Positions 46,780 through 58,744 of a stretch of DNA of 64,000 bases are shown in pieces. Numbering within the stretch: the stretch's first letter is position 1; every line of letters begins with the position of its first letter. The notes under the pieces are model-generated. The model was not told the DNA's origin and made no database searches. It worked only from the letters and a program-made list of their open reading frames with translations. Source of the DNA: Tribonema minus (taxonomy: Eukaryota > Sar > Xanthophyceae > Tribonematales > Tribonemataceae); the NCBI GenBank assembly GCA_017506865.1, contig JAFCMP010000548.1, forward strand, positions 62,001 through 126,000, written 5' to 3'. The position numbers and the translations under genes are program-made.

Positions 46780-47545
46780 AGCATGGGTTTGAACTGGCCA
46801 GGCCTATCACCGCGATGTGCACATAATACTGGCACTGCAATAAGGCCACCGCCGCGCGCTGGCCGTACAGAGCCCTGAGCAGCTATGTATGATTTCGAGT
46901 GCGGTAGGTGCAGCCACCTCACGGGAGCAGTCACTGACAAACCGCGCTGCACGCATGGCATCCCTGTCCTGGCAAAGAGGCCTTCATCTTTGCACTGGTG
47001 GTGGATTCAAGCCTTCGGGATTCTGGTGACTCTCTGGCACGCTGTTCTTCGAGTTGAAGTACCACCCTGCATGGCCCGTCTGCAACAGCTTGCGCGGACT
47101 TGGAACCTGAGCACTGACATCACACTCTGTTTCTGGAGCGTCACCAGCACTTGATGACGCGTTCAGTTCAGGAGCCCTTCTGGTGAAGGTGAACTTGCGA
47201 CTGGCAACTGCCACACTTGAAGAAGTTGATGATGTGGCAAGGGAGGGATCAGTGCAGTCATCAGCACCATGCACACTGGTGCTGGCCTCCGTAGAGCAAG
47301 CAAGCAAGGACAAGATGCGGTAAGTGCACTGGCCAGCTTCAACATGCATTGCACTTGCACCATTCTCTTCAGGTACCTACATCGTCTAGCATTTAGCACT
47401 GCTCACACGTCTGGTGCTGGTAATCTTTGCTAGTTTGACCTGGTCATGCCTTCTGCAATAGTGTCAGTGTGAGCCCTGGCAGTAACGTGGCGCTTACTTT
47501 ATCCAGCATATTGCTGACATCATGTGTCTGTGTGCGCACGTACAG

Positions 47546-47603
47546 GTGGCCCCAGCCAAGCAGAGAGCCCGTGAAGCAGCCCGCTGCGCAGCCTGAGAAA
47601 CAG
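47546..47603 (+). pseudogene. Exon-like block 'PSREP..QPEK', copy II, dead donor
   Basis: Acceptor TACAG then a 58-nt block reading WPQPSREPVKQPAAQPEKQ. The following donor is ATAAGT instead of GTAAGT. The homologue at 53953 keeps GTAAGT. Confidence 0.45.
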
Positions 47604-48099
47604 ATAAGTCTTGAAGACACTTCAAACATACTTCCAGATCCATACTCTTGAAGTTTGGTAACTTGTGGGTAGCCGAGCGCAGCCTCTGTTTGCGTTTCGT
47701 ACATCTACCATGGGCATGCCTTGTTTGAACTTTGCACTGCCTGGTCTACTTCATCCAAGGGTCCACCTGCTGTGCTGCATTGTAGGTGTAGATTGAGAGC
47801 GGCCTTTGCACAACGCTGATGCCCTCCCATATCGACTTGTGCGCTCTCAGGCTGTCACATCGCCAGGCACTATATACTACCGTAGTACGCATTCACGGCT
47901 CAAACCAGTTGTCATGCTTAAGGACGTGCGTCCATGTACATGGTGAAGCTTATCCGGTGCTACTGCCTGCCGCCTTTGTTGTCTGCCTTGACACAGATCC
48001 AGATGGCGCCGCCTTTTGCCAAATGGCAGCTGCTGGCGACATGTAAAAGATGAGTACTTGAACTGTGCCTTCTGAAAATGATGAACTTTGAAGCGGTGT

Positions 48100-48165
48100 G
48101 CTGGGGTAGCTCAGGTGATAACTGGTGCTGAGCCCTAGCGCTTTCGTTCCCATCCAGCCCCGGGG
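48100..48165 (+). other. tRNA-like or SINE-head-like sequence, copy 1
   Basis: Starts GCTGGGGTAGCTCAGGTGAT, which matches a pol III box A (TAGCTCAGNNG), and folds a 6-bp GCTCAG/CTGAGC arm. A proper box B (GTTCRANNC) is missing; only GTTCCCATCC is present. The second copy is at 55203-55263 and a weak third near 54525-54595. It is followed by a repeated segment ('gttgaacrccgtcaggtgga') also seen near 40.76 kb. Probably a decayed SINE or chance similarity, not a functional tRNA. Confidence 0.3.
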
Positions 48166-48363
48166 TCTTGCTGCTCCGCTTGCGCTATATGTGGCAGGTG
48201 CGGTGGCTTCGTGCGACGCCCTATATCCCCCATCCCCCCAGGGTTGAACGCCGTCAGGTGGACCCCTGGGACTCCCCGGATTTGTGCTTTACTCACTGCA
48301 GTGCTTGAAAGTTTCTGACGCCAATGCCAGTTTGACGGGACAATGTGTTGCTCCCTCTCTCAG

Positions 48364-48466
48364 AGGCTACTCCTGGGACACGGTTCTGCGTCTGCTGCAA
48401 CAGACGTTGGGCTGCACGACATGCTCCCTGCGTGAACAGACCGCACGCCTTCATCTGTGTACCTGA
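48364..48466 (+). pseudogene. Exon-like block 'GYSWDxVLRLLQQ', copy 1
   Basis: Follows a CTCTCTCAG acceptor and reads GYSWDTVLRLLQQTLG. The copy at 55468-55568 reads GYSWDMVLRLLQQVLGYTTL; the copy at about 54765-54845 has a stop after LLQQA. The amphipathic, conserved peptide suggests a once-translated exon. Family unknown. Confidence 0.45.
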
Positions 48467-48786
48467 AGTACAATACTTGCAGTAGTAACGTGGTGCTGAA
48501 CGTGCTTGTTGCATATACACTACATGTTGTAGCAGGTGCAGCTTCGCTATACCTGCCCATTTGCATACAACGTAGGACATCACATCCGTCTGAAACTCTG
48601 CAAACATGCATACGTGAGCAAAATCTCATCTGCTATCGCTGCCCGCCGCCTTTGCTGTTTTCACTGACGCATATGCAGGGTGCAGCGCTGGCACTACCAT
48701 AAGGCAGCTGCAGGCGTCACATGCCAAGATCTGAAAGATGAGTACACTTGATGCGGATGATGCACAACCATGTTAATTCAACACTT

Positions 48787-48918
48787 CAATGTGGCTGGAT
48801 GCAAAATTCTGTGACGCGGTTCTTGGGGACAGGGAAAGTAACCTGTCAGAAAGAAACTGATGCAAGAGGTATGCTGTTCACTTGTCGAGTAGTGCAGCTG
48901 CTGGTCACAATGGAGCAG
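48787..48918 (+). pseudogene. Exon-like block '..ARGxLxxCRVxxLxVTMEQ', copy 1
   Basis: Reads RFLGTGKVTCQKETDARGML then FTCRVVQLLVTMEQ and ends at ATGGAGCAG|GTCAGT. The homologue at 55884-56015 reads RFSGGENVIGQEETGARGLL then LACRVMHLVVTMEQ and ends GAGCAG|GTTAGT. Length, frame and ends are preserved while many positions differ, which is what past protein selection would leave. Confidence 0.5.
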
Positions 48919-50261
48919 GTCAGTCCAGCAAACTGCCTTCCACTCAGTACAAGCAAATACACTTGAGCTACCTTTCATACGGAGGACTGACAGAGGTGTT
49001 GAGTGATTGTTGTCTGTGTTGCATGCCTGCTCGCTTGAGCAAGCCCCCAAACCTGATCTTGCGTACTTCTATGCAGTGGCTCAAATCGGATAAGTGACCG
49101 TTGCGACACTGCTCTCCAAATGTTGAGTGAGTCATGAGAGTAATATCTGCGAGGTGTCAACATTGTGAAATGATGCATGACGAGCAGTTCAACAAACACC
49201 CTTCAGAAGTGAGCTTTCATATTTGTCAGCAACAATCACTAGAAGGTTGGTGTAGGGTAGCTCTTTTTGAATGATGGTATCCACTTTCTGCGGTTGGGGG
49301 GGAGGTGGCACTGCAATGAAATGGCTACTTCGATAGTGCCACACCAAGAGAATCCATGGCAGACAGAGATTGACTGGAAACAAAATGCAATGACCGGAGA
49401 GCCAATGACGCGGTGAGTGGCTGGAGCGTCAACTGTGCAGCTATGGCGCGGTGGCTGACATTGGAGTCTGCATGCAAACCTGCAAAGGGCAGTGTGCACA
49501 ATAGGCTAGTGCTGCAACGTGGTTCTGATGCCTTCCCGTGACCCACCTGGACCTGCAATGGTGCTGGTACCCCTCGCACCCTTGCACACTTTGAGCTCCG
49601 ACATCTTTAGTATTGCAAATATATAAAGTTGATCAAATGAGCGTTTACATTGAAATCAAAATATGTCCTCAAACGTCTGATTTTATCGAAACAGGTAAGT
49701 GCACACAGGGCACATTGAACTGTATTCAAAAGTTCGATTTAACCGAGGCAGGCAAGCGCGCATTAGGTGGCCCTGACCTGGAGCTGTACTTCACACCTGA
49801 ACTATGCTTGCACTTTGATAAGGAACACTACCTTTTGAAATCAACGCTACGGAATGGTCCTTCACTGCTGAAAGTTGGTGGTCATCTTGGCATGGGGGAC
49901 TGAGTTGAAGTAGTGAAGTAGTGGCAATTGTACACACTGGACAATACACGCAGGAATTGCATCTGGATACTAGCATCACTTCCTGTGGACCATTACCACC
50001 ACGCGACGGCGCGCTCAGCTCAGCCGATTGGTTGAAGTTGCACTTGAAGTTGTGCGCCCGACCTTGCCGTCCATGATCTCTGGTCATCCAGGTTGCCATC
50101 GCCGCTGATCCATGGTTTTGAATGGGCCAGGCCAATGATTGCACTGTGAAGTGCACATGATGCACACGACTGGTAGGATGCTGTACTGGCATTGCACTGC
50201 TGCTGCCGCGGCGCGCTGTGCCCTACTGGTCTCCATTGGCATCTCTGCCTAGAGCTCTTAT

Positions 50262-50366
50262 GTGGTGGATGTGACAGTGGACAGTGCTCAACACGCAGTC
50301 ATCGCGCCGGGAGGGGTGAGCGGTGTCGCTCGCCTCCGTAGAGCACTGCTGCAAGGAGAAAGCACG
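50262..50366 (+). pseudogene. Exon-like block 'VTVDSAQHA', copy II (open)
   Basis: Open version of the block at 43070, ending in GEST at AGCACG|GTAAGTGCGC. Apparently intact, but neighbouring blocks in this copy are degraded, so a complete gene is doubtful. Confidence 0.45.
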
Positions 50367-51324
50367 GTAAGTGCGCGCACCAACTTGAATGTCAGCATGC
50401 ACGTCCCTCTTGTCTGCAAGTTCAAAGTTGCATTACAGCGCAGGTGCATGTAGTTTGACATCACTCACGAAGACAGAGTCTTGTTATCTGTTAACCTTAG
50501 CCGTGCTGTCATGCATGAACCTCCTGCACAAGGTTGTTGCACAACACCGTGTCCCTGATTGTCATGATGTACCGTCTGTGCCCTTACATAGCACATGTGC
50601 TGAGCTAGCTCACGCTGTTGTCATACAACGGGGCCTGGTAGTGTCTCATAGTGTGCTGATGTTTTCTCTTTTCTTTCTCTGCCTCAGGGTGCGCCACCTG
50701 AAACTTCAACGGCACTGGCACCCCTGCGCTGGCACCCCCTCACTGGCACTTCCGCGTTAGTACCCCTGCAACATGCCCAGAACAGCAAGGTAAGTGTTCA
50801 TGAATGAATTTCTTCAGGAATCACCTTCTCTTAAAAACACCATACATCGAAGTACGTTTTGCTGGCAATTTTTGCACTTCAGAGAGTTTTCAAACGCTGA
50901 TGGTCAATTCCAAGGGTGCGTGTCGACATGTTCGGGTATGTGCAAAACCAGTTCACTAGCGGTCACATGTTTAGCTACACACAGTAGGTGCCTATGACGA
51001 TATACTAAGTACATGCCTACATGTTCAGGCAAGTGCAAACCAGCCAGCCTGAATATGTTGAGATGAAACCACTGAACTTCAAATTAGAAGTTGAGGTGTA
51101 GGCGGCGAACTGGTCAGGTGAGTGCATGTCAGCTGTACACATACTTGAACATTTGAAGTAGAAACATGTCCTTTTCAAGCGGCAAAGATGTCTAAATGAT
51201 CAGGCGAGTCCATGATAGTTAGCCCTCACCTGAGCGGTGCAAACAATACTTCTATTTCAGTGTGTGATTTGAAGGTGACATGTCTTTCATGTCAGGCAAG
51301 TGCATAAGAGCAGTGAAGTTAAAG

Positions 51325-52390
51325 TACATGGTGCTGACTAGAGGTGATGACGTGACCCTGCCGCTGCCTTTTGCGCGAGGGGGAGCAGCCGGCAATGAGC
51401 GCAGCACCACAAATAGATGCCTCGTTGCAGAGAAGTTGAAGTCAACAGTACCGACTAGAGGTGATGGCGTGACCCTGCCGCTGCCTTTTGCGCGAGGGGG
51501 AGCAGCCGGCGATTAGCGCAGCACCACACATAGATGCCTCGTTGCAGAGAAGTGGAACTCAACAGTACTGACTAGAGGTGATGGCGTGTCCCTGCCGCTG
51601 CCTTTTGCGCGAGGGGGAGCAGCCGGCGATTAGCGCAGCACCACAACTAGACGCCTCGTTGCAGAGAAGTTGAAGTCAACAGTACCGACTAGAGGTGATG
51701 GCGTGACCCTGCCGCTGCCTTTTGCGCGAGGGGGAGCAGCCGGCGATTAGCGCAGCACCACACATAGATGCCTCGTTGCAGAGAAGTTGAACTCAACAGT
51801 ACTGACTAGAGGTGATGGCGTGACCCTGCCGCTGCCTTTTGCGCGAGGGGGAGCAGCCGGCGATTAGCGCAGCACCACAACTAGACGCCTCGTTGCAGAG
51901 AAGTTGAAGTCAACAGTACCGACTAGAGGTGATGGCGTGACCCTGCCGCTGCCTCTTGCGCGAGGGGGAGCAGCCGGCGATGAGCGCAGCACCACAAATA
52001 GATGCCTCGTTGCAGAGAAGTTGAAGTCAACAGTACTGACTAGAGGTGATGGCGTGACCCTGCCGCTGCCTTTTGCACGAGGGGGAGCAGCCGGCGATTA
52101 GCGCAGCACCACAAATAGTTGCCTCGTTGCAGAGAAGTTGAAGTCAACAGTACTGACTAGAGGTGATGGCGTGACCCTGCCGCTGCCTTTTGCGCGAGGG
52201 GGAGCAGCCGGCGATTAGCGCAGCACCACAAATAGATGCCTCGTTGCAGAGAAGTTGAAGTCAACAGTACTGACTAGAGGTGAAGGCGCGACCCTGCCGC
52301 TGCCTTTTGCGCGAGGGGGAGCAGCCGGCGATTAGCGCAGCACCACACATAGATGCCTTGCTGCAGAGAAGTTGAAGTCAACAGCTCTGA
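51325..52390 (+). repeat. Satellite array 3 (117-bp type A)
   Basis: About nine type A units with little divergence. Some units alternate 'ctagacgcctcg' and 'tagatgcctcg', showing two-unit exchange. Confidence 0.92.
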
Positions 52391-53952
52391 TTCAGGGTCA
52401 ATTGTCACCTAGGTTTGCCAAGGGCTGGGGTTAATTTAGGGTAACAAGGACTGGGGTTAGGTGTAGGGTTGGGTTAAGGTTAAGCACGCCACTGGCACTA
52501 CTCAGAATGGAAGTTGTGCTGAAGTACGACAATGGAAAGGTAGAGCTTCAACGGCGCATTGACTGCTGCTGTAAGCTGCTGAAGTTCAGTGCTATGTGGA
52601 AAGCCTTGTGACCATCCGGTTGGTGGCAACATAATGACTGTAATTCGGAGTGACTAATGTCAGTGCGTGCAATGTCAGCATGGAGCCAACCGTTGCAGTA
52701 GGTATGACAGACCTTCAACATGGTGACCCAGGAGCCACCAGCGCTGCGAGCATCGCACCGCCGCTGTGGGCTTTGAGCAGATGTCCATTGAGTTCGTACG
52801 GGCAGCCATCTCAGTTGCACACGAGCAAATGCTGACAAGCCACCGCTTCAGTATGGGCGTGGCATCTTTTCACTGCAGAAGATTCGTGGTTATCTTCAAG
52901 TCCAAGTTGGCACTAACCACAAGCCTCTGATATGGAGTTGACTCACTTGCACGGGGGCATGGATACTTGTAGAGTTGAAGTACCCCAATGGCTGGTCCAC
53001 AGTGGCAATACCTGGAGGAAGTGGATCTGAAAACTGGCTCACTCTCTGTGGACCGTCACCAGCACTCAATGGCGCTCAGCTCAGCAGCCGGCCTGTTGAA
53101 GTTGCACTTGAATTTGGGTGCCTAACTTCAAGTGCCATTCATGGTCATCTCTGGTCATCCAAGCGTCATCGTTGCTGAAGCATGGGTTTGAACTGGCCAG
53201 GCCTATCACCGCGATGTGCACATAATTCTGGCACTGCAGTAAGGCCACCGCCGCGCGCTGGCCGTACAGAGCCCTGAGCAGCTATGCATGATTGTGAGTG
53301 CGTCAGGTGCAGCCACCTCACGGGAGCAGTCACTGACAAGACGCGCTGCGTTCTTGGCATCCATGCCCTGGCGAATGGGCCTTCATCTTTGCACTGGTGG
53401 TTGCTACAAGCCTTCAGATTATCATGACTCACTGGCACACTGTTCGTAAGTTTTAGGTACGCTGCGTGGCTCATCTGCAAAGGCTTGCGCGCTGGCCTGG
53501 AACCTGAGCACTGACATCACACTTCGTTTCTGGAGCGTCACCAGCTCCTGACACAGCGCGTTCAGCTCAGCAGCCCTTCTGGTGAAGTTGAACTTGGGCC
53601 AGGCGACCGCCACAATTGAAGTTCATGATGTGGCAAGGGAGGGGTCAGCGTAGCCGTGTACAGCATGGACGCTGGCGCTGGCCTCCGTAGAGCAAGCATG
53701 CAAGGGCAAGATGCGGTAAGTGCGCTCGCCAACTTCATCATGCATCCTCTGCAAAATTTTCGACATAAAGTACCTTGTTGCACTGCTCAACACTGCGCGC
53801 ATGTTAGCTTTGGTAATACTTTCTAATGTGACCCGCTCACAAGGGTCTGTTGCAGTGACATGAGTGTGAGCCCTGGTGTTACTCAGGAGAGGACCTGCGC
53901 CCACTTCATCCAGCATGCTGCTGACATCATGTGTCTGTGTGTGCATGTGCAG

Positions 53953-54081
53953 GTGGACCGAGCCAAGCAGGGACCCAAGCGAATCAACCCGCTCGCAGCC
54001 TGAGAAAAAGGTAAGTCGTGCAGGTGGACCGAGCCAAGCAGGGACCCCAGCGAATCAACCCGCTCGCAGCCTGAGAAAAAG
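53953..54081 (+). repeat. Exon-like block tandemly duplicated with its splice sites
   Basis: The 58-nt block at 53953-54010 is repeated at 54024-54081 with one difference. The two are separated by only 13 bases, GTAAGTCGTGCAG, which begin with a perfect donor and end with AG. The period is 71 bp. Reading frame in both: WTEPSRDPSESTRSQPEK. Confidence 0.85.
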
Positions 54082-57000
54082 GTAAGTCTTGAAGATATAT
54101 CACAATATCCCATATCCATATACCCTTGAAGTGTGGCACTTTGTAGGTAGCCAAGTGCAGTCTCTGTTTGCATTTCATACATCTACCATTATTGTGTCTT
54201 GTGGAACGTTGATGTAGCTCGTTTGTTGCCAGACTGTGGGTGCAGACCGAGGGCTGTCTTGGCTTGAGCGCTCTCAGGCTGTCAGATCGCCTGGCACTAC
54301 TGGTACACATTTACGACTCACACGTGTTTTTCGTGCCTGAAGACATGCGTCCATGTACATGGTGAAGCTTATCCGGTGCTGCTGCCTGCTGCCTTGTCAT
54401 CTGCCTTGATGCAGATCCAGATGGCTTTGCCTTCACCGGTAAAGTTGCGGACGACAGCTCTTAAAGATGAGTACATGAGTTGTGTATTCTGAAGATGGTA
54501 ATCCACGTGTACACTGCAGTGTGCTGGCAGCTTGGTAGGAAATGTTGCTGAGCCCCATTCATTAACTCCCACCCCCGGGGTATCGCTGTTCGGCCTACAC
54601 TAGTACGTGTAGGAGTCTGGCTTCGTGAAATGCCCCGTGCCCCCTCCCCCCAGGCTTGAGCGCCCTGAGGTGACCGCCTGACTCCTTACCGTTACGCTTT
54701 CATAACTGCAGTGCTTGCCATCAGCACTTTGACACTGCGACAAGACACATTTCAAAAAGTCCTCCTGCTACTCCTGGGACATGGTTCTGCGGCTGCTGCA
54801 GCAGGCGTAGGGCTACACGACATTGTCCCGTGTGAACAGACCACGCGCCTTCAGTAGTAATGTTACCGTAGTCGCTTGCTTGATGCATGGAGAATACGAG
54901 GCACAGCAGCTGCTATCATGGTGTGGCAGTGGCGATTGCTCATTGCAACACACTATGAAATACTCCTTTCTCAGGCTGACAATGCGTATGTGCAACGCAC
55001 GACGTGCATCCCATTGAGACATACTCTGCAGACATGCTTACATGTGCAGAGCCTGATCTGTTGCTGCTGCTTGCTGCTGCTGCCTTTGATGCAGATGCTC
55101 ATATCCAGAGTGGCACTGACACCGCAAGGCAGCGGCAGACTTCATATGCACAGATGAGTACACTTGTCAAGACGGCGAACATCCCATGGTAGTACGTAGT
55201 CTGCTGGGGTAGCTCAGTTGTAAACTGGTGCTGAGCCCTAGTCCATTCATTCCCCTCCAGCCCCGGGGTCTTGCTGCTCCGCTTGCGCTATATGTGGCAG
55301 GTGCGGTGGCTTCGTGCGACGCCCTATAGCCCCCGTCCCCCCAGGGTTGAACACCGTCAGGTGGACCCCTGAGACTCCGTGGATTTGTACCTTACTCACT
55401 GCAGTTTTTGAAAGTGTTCTGCCTTCTATAAAATTTTGCGCTGACAATGTGTCGCCCCCTCTCTCAGAGGCTACTCCTGGGACATGGTTCTGCGTCTGCT
55501 GCAGCAGGTGTTGGGCTACACGACATTGTCCCGCGTGAACAGACCACACGCCTTCATTTGTGTACAATATTTGCAGCAGTAACGTGGTGCCCTACGCGCT
55601 TGTTGCATATAAAAACTACATGTTGCAGCAGGTGCAGTGTCGCTAGACCTGCACCCTTGCACAAAATGTAGGACATCGCATTGACTCAAACTTTGCAAAC
55701 ATGCATACGTGAGCAAAATCTGATCTGTGCTGCTGCCTGCCGCCTTTGCTGTTTTCACTGACGCATATGCAGGGTGTGACACCAGCACTACCAAGGGGCA
55801 GCTGCAGGCGTCACACGACAAGCTCTGAAAGATGAGTACAGCTGATGCAGATGATACACAATCATGTTGATTATACACTTCAAAGTGGCTATGTCGATTA
55901 CATTTTTGTGAATCGGTTTTCAGGGGGAGAGAACGTGATCGGTCAGGAAGAAACTGGTGCCAGAGGCTTGCTTCTTGCTTGTCGAGTAATGCACCTAGTG
56001 GTCACGATGGAGCAGGTTAGTCCAGTGAACTCCCTTCCACTCAGTACAAGCAAATACACTTGTCATGCGGAGGACAAATATAGGTGTTGAGTAATTGTTG
56101 TCTGTGTTGCTTGCCTGCTCAATTGAGAACTCAACATGCATACTTCTATGAAGCGACTCAAATCGGATTTGTGAATGATGGGGGAATCGCCGACCATGCT
56201 TGTGCAAGGTATATTACTGGTATCAAGTGAGCCATGAGACTAACATCCGCGCGGTGTCAACAGTGTGGAGCTATGCACAACAAGCAGATCAACAAATGTA
56301 TTTCAAGAGTGCATTTTCATGATTGTCAGCAACAATCACAAGAAGGTTGATGTAGGTTAGCTCTTTTTAAATGACGGTGTCCACTCTGACGTGGTTGGGG
56401 GGGGAAGGGGGACCGCCATGAAGTTGCTGGATAACAACTTGCCAATAGAGATCATGGTATGCAGAGGTTGGCTAGAACAAAATGCAACGACTGGAGAGCC
56501 CATGATACCGGTGAGTGGCTGGATCATCAACTGTGCAGCGATGATGCGTTGGCTGAAAATGGAGTCCAAATGCTGCAATGCAAAGTGCGTTTATTTGGCG
56601 AGTGCTGCAACGTGTTTCCTATGCAGTGCCTTCATGTGTGCCAATCGGAACTGCAGTGAGCTGGCACCTGGGCTGAAATCTATGCACACTTTGAGCCCCA
56701 ACATCTGTAGCAATGCAGAGATGAAACTCATCAAATGAGCCGCTTTTAAGGTTGACAAGCATTCAAAAGTACTTTTCTGCAGAGTCAGGTAAGTGAACAC
56801 TGGGCACGCCAAACAGTACTCAAGCGTGCGTTTCGTTAGACTCAGGCAAGTGCACATTGGGTAGCCCTGAGCTAGCAGCTGTACGTCATATTTGAAGTAA
56901 TACTGCACCTACCAGGAACAGCTCCTTCCAAGACACTGCTACAAAACAGGCGCGGCGTTCCTGCACTAATGAAGGTTGGTGGTCATCTTGACATGGGACA

Positions 57001-58744
57001 TGGCTATTGGTTGAGTTGAAGTACCCAAAGTGGCTCTTTTGCAACTGCTCACACTGGCCATACCTGCAGGAACTGAATCTGAACACAAGTGAATCTGAAC
57101 ACTGACATCACTCCCTGTGGACTGTCATCAGCACTCAACGGCTCTTAGCTCAGCAGCCGGCCTGTTGAAGTTGCAGTTGAATTTGTGCGCCCGACCTTAT
57201 GGTTCATGGTCATCTCTGGTGGTCAGCGTTGCCATCACCGCTGATGCATGGTTTTGAATGGGCCCGGCCAATGATTGCATGGTGACGTGCACATGATGCA
57301 CTGGACTGGCGGGATGCTGTACTGGCATGGCACTGCTGCTGCCGTTGCGCGCTGTGCTTACCGGTCTTCATCGGGCTGTCCGTCAAGGCCTCTATGTGTT
57401 GGACGTGACAGTGGACAGTGCTCAACACACGCTCGCCCGTAGACACTGCTGCAAGGAGAAAGCACGGTGAGTGCGCACGCGGTTATTGTCCGCATGCACG
57501 TCCCGCTTTCTTTGAGTTGCGTTGCAGCGCAGATGCCTCTGCCATTTGCCATCATTCACTGACAGGGTGGCATAGTCTTGTGATCCGGCACCCCTAGCCA
57601 TGCTATCACCTCCTGTGCGTGCTTGTTGCACAGCAATGTCTCTGATGATCATGAGGTATGTGCCCTAACATAGCACATGTGCCGCGCTGACCGATGTTGT
57701 TGTCATACAACGGGCCTTTAAGTAAGTAGTGTGCTGTCCTGTGCTGACATGTTTTCATTATCTTTCTCTGCTTCAGGTGTGCCAGCTGGAACTTCAACTG
57801 CAACGGCACTGGAACCCCTGCGCTGGCACCCCCTCACTGGCACTTCCGCGTTTGCACCACCGCACTGCGCTCACAACGACAAAGGTAAGTTTTCTTGAAT
57901 GATTTCCTTAATAATATGACTTTACACTCTTTTCTTGAGAAAAACATCATATTGTTCGCTGCCAAAGTCTGTACTTGGAGGCTCTGGAGGTTTCCCAACT
58001 TGGGTGGTTAATTCAAGGTGCGCATGGTCAGGTAAGTGCATACCAGCTAGTGCTCGCCTGTTGAGATGAACATGCTGAACTTCAATGTGGGAATTGAAGT
58101 GTAGGCGGTGAACTGGTCAGGTGAGTGCATGTCACCTGTACACATACGTCAAAGTGCTTAAAGAAGTACTCTAATACTCTGCAGTTGAAGTTGAAGCATG
58201 TCATTGTAAGTTGGTGTAGGTGTCATTATGGTCAAATAAGTGCATACCAGCTAGCCCATACCTCTAAAAATGCCAACAAAACTTCAATGTGTGATTTGAA
58301 ATGGATATGTGAACAACGCCAGGTAAGCAAATACCACTTGACAGTGCGTTCAGCTCAGCAGCCCTTCTGATTTCAACATCAGGTAAGCGCACACTAGCTA
58401 GAGCTCACCTGTTCAGCTACACACGATATATGCTTCAATGGCACTACACAAATTATACGTGTACATGGTCAGGTACGTGCAAACCCGCAAGCGCTCACCT
58501 TTTGAAATGAACACACTGATCCCCGATTTGAGAATTAAAGTGTAGAAAGCGAACTGGTCACGCGAGTGTAGCTGCACCCATACTGCAATGGTTCTGAAGT
58601 TAAAACATGTCATTTTTCATCAGTGATGGTGTCTAAATGATCAGGTGAGTCCAAATTAGCTAGCCCTCACCTGCGAGGTGCAAACAATATCTTAGCGTGT
58701 GATGTGAAGGGGACGTGTCTTTCATGTCAGGTAAGTGCATACCA

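Larger units (their letters stand above)
46010..52390. repeat. Higher-order repeat copy II
   Basis: Begins 'gagcacgccactggcactac' and repeats the block order of copy I with additional exon-like blocks between 46.5 and 49.0 kb. The start recurs at about 52485 and, more diverged, near 60130. Corresponding donors are spaced 7195, 7100 and 4478 bp apart across copies I to IV. Confidence 0.8.

Noticed and set aside
48100..48165. A functional tRNA gene
   Set aside because: No box B, no proper acceptor-stem pairing at the 3' side and an overlong D-loop.
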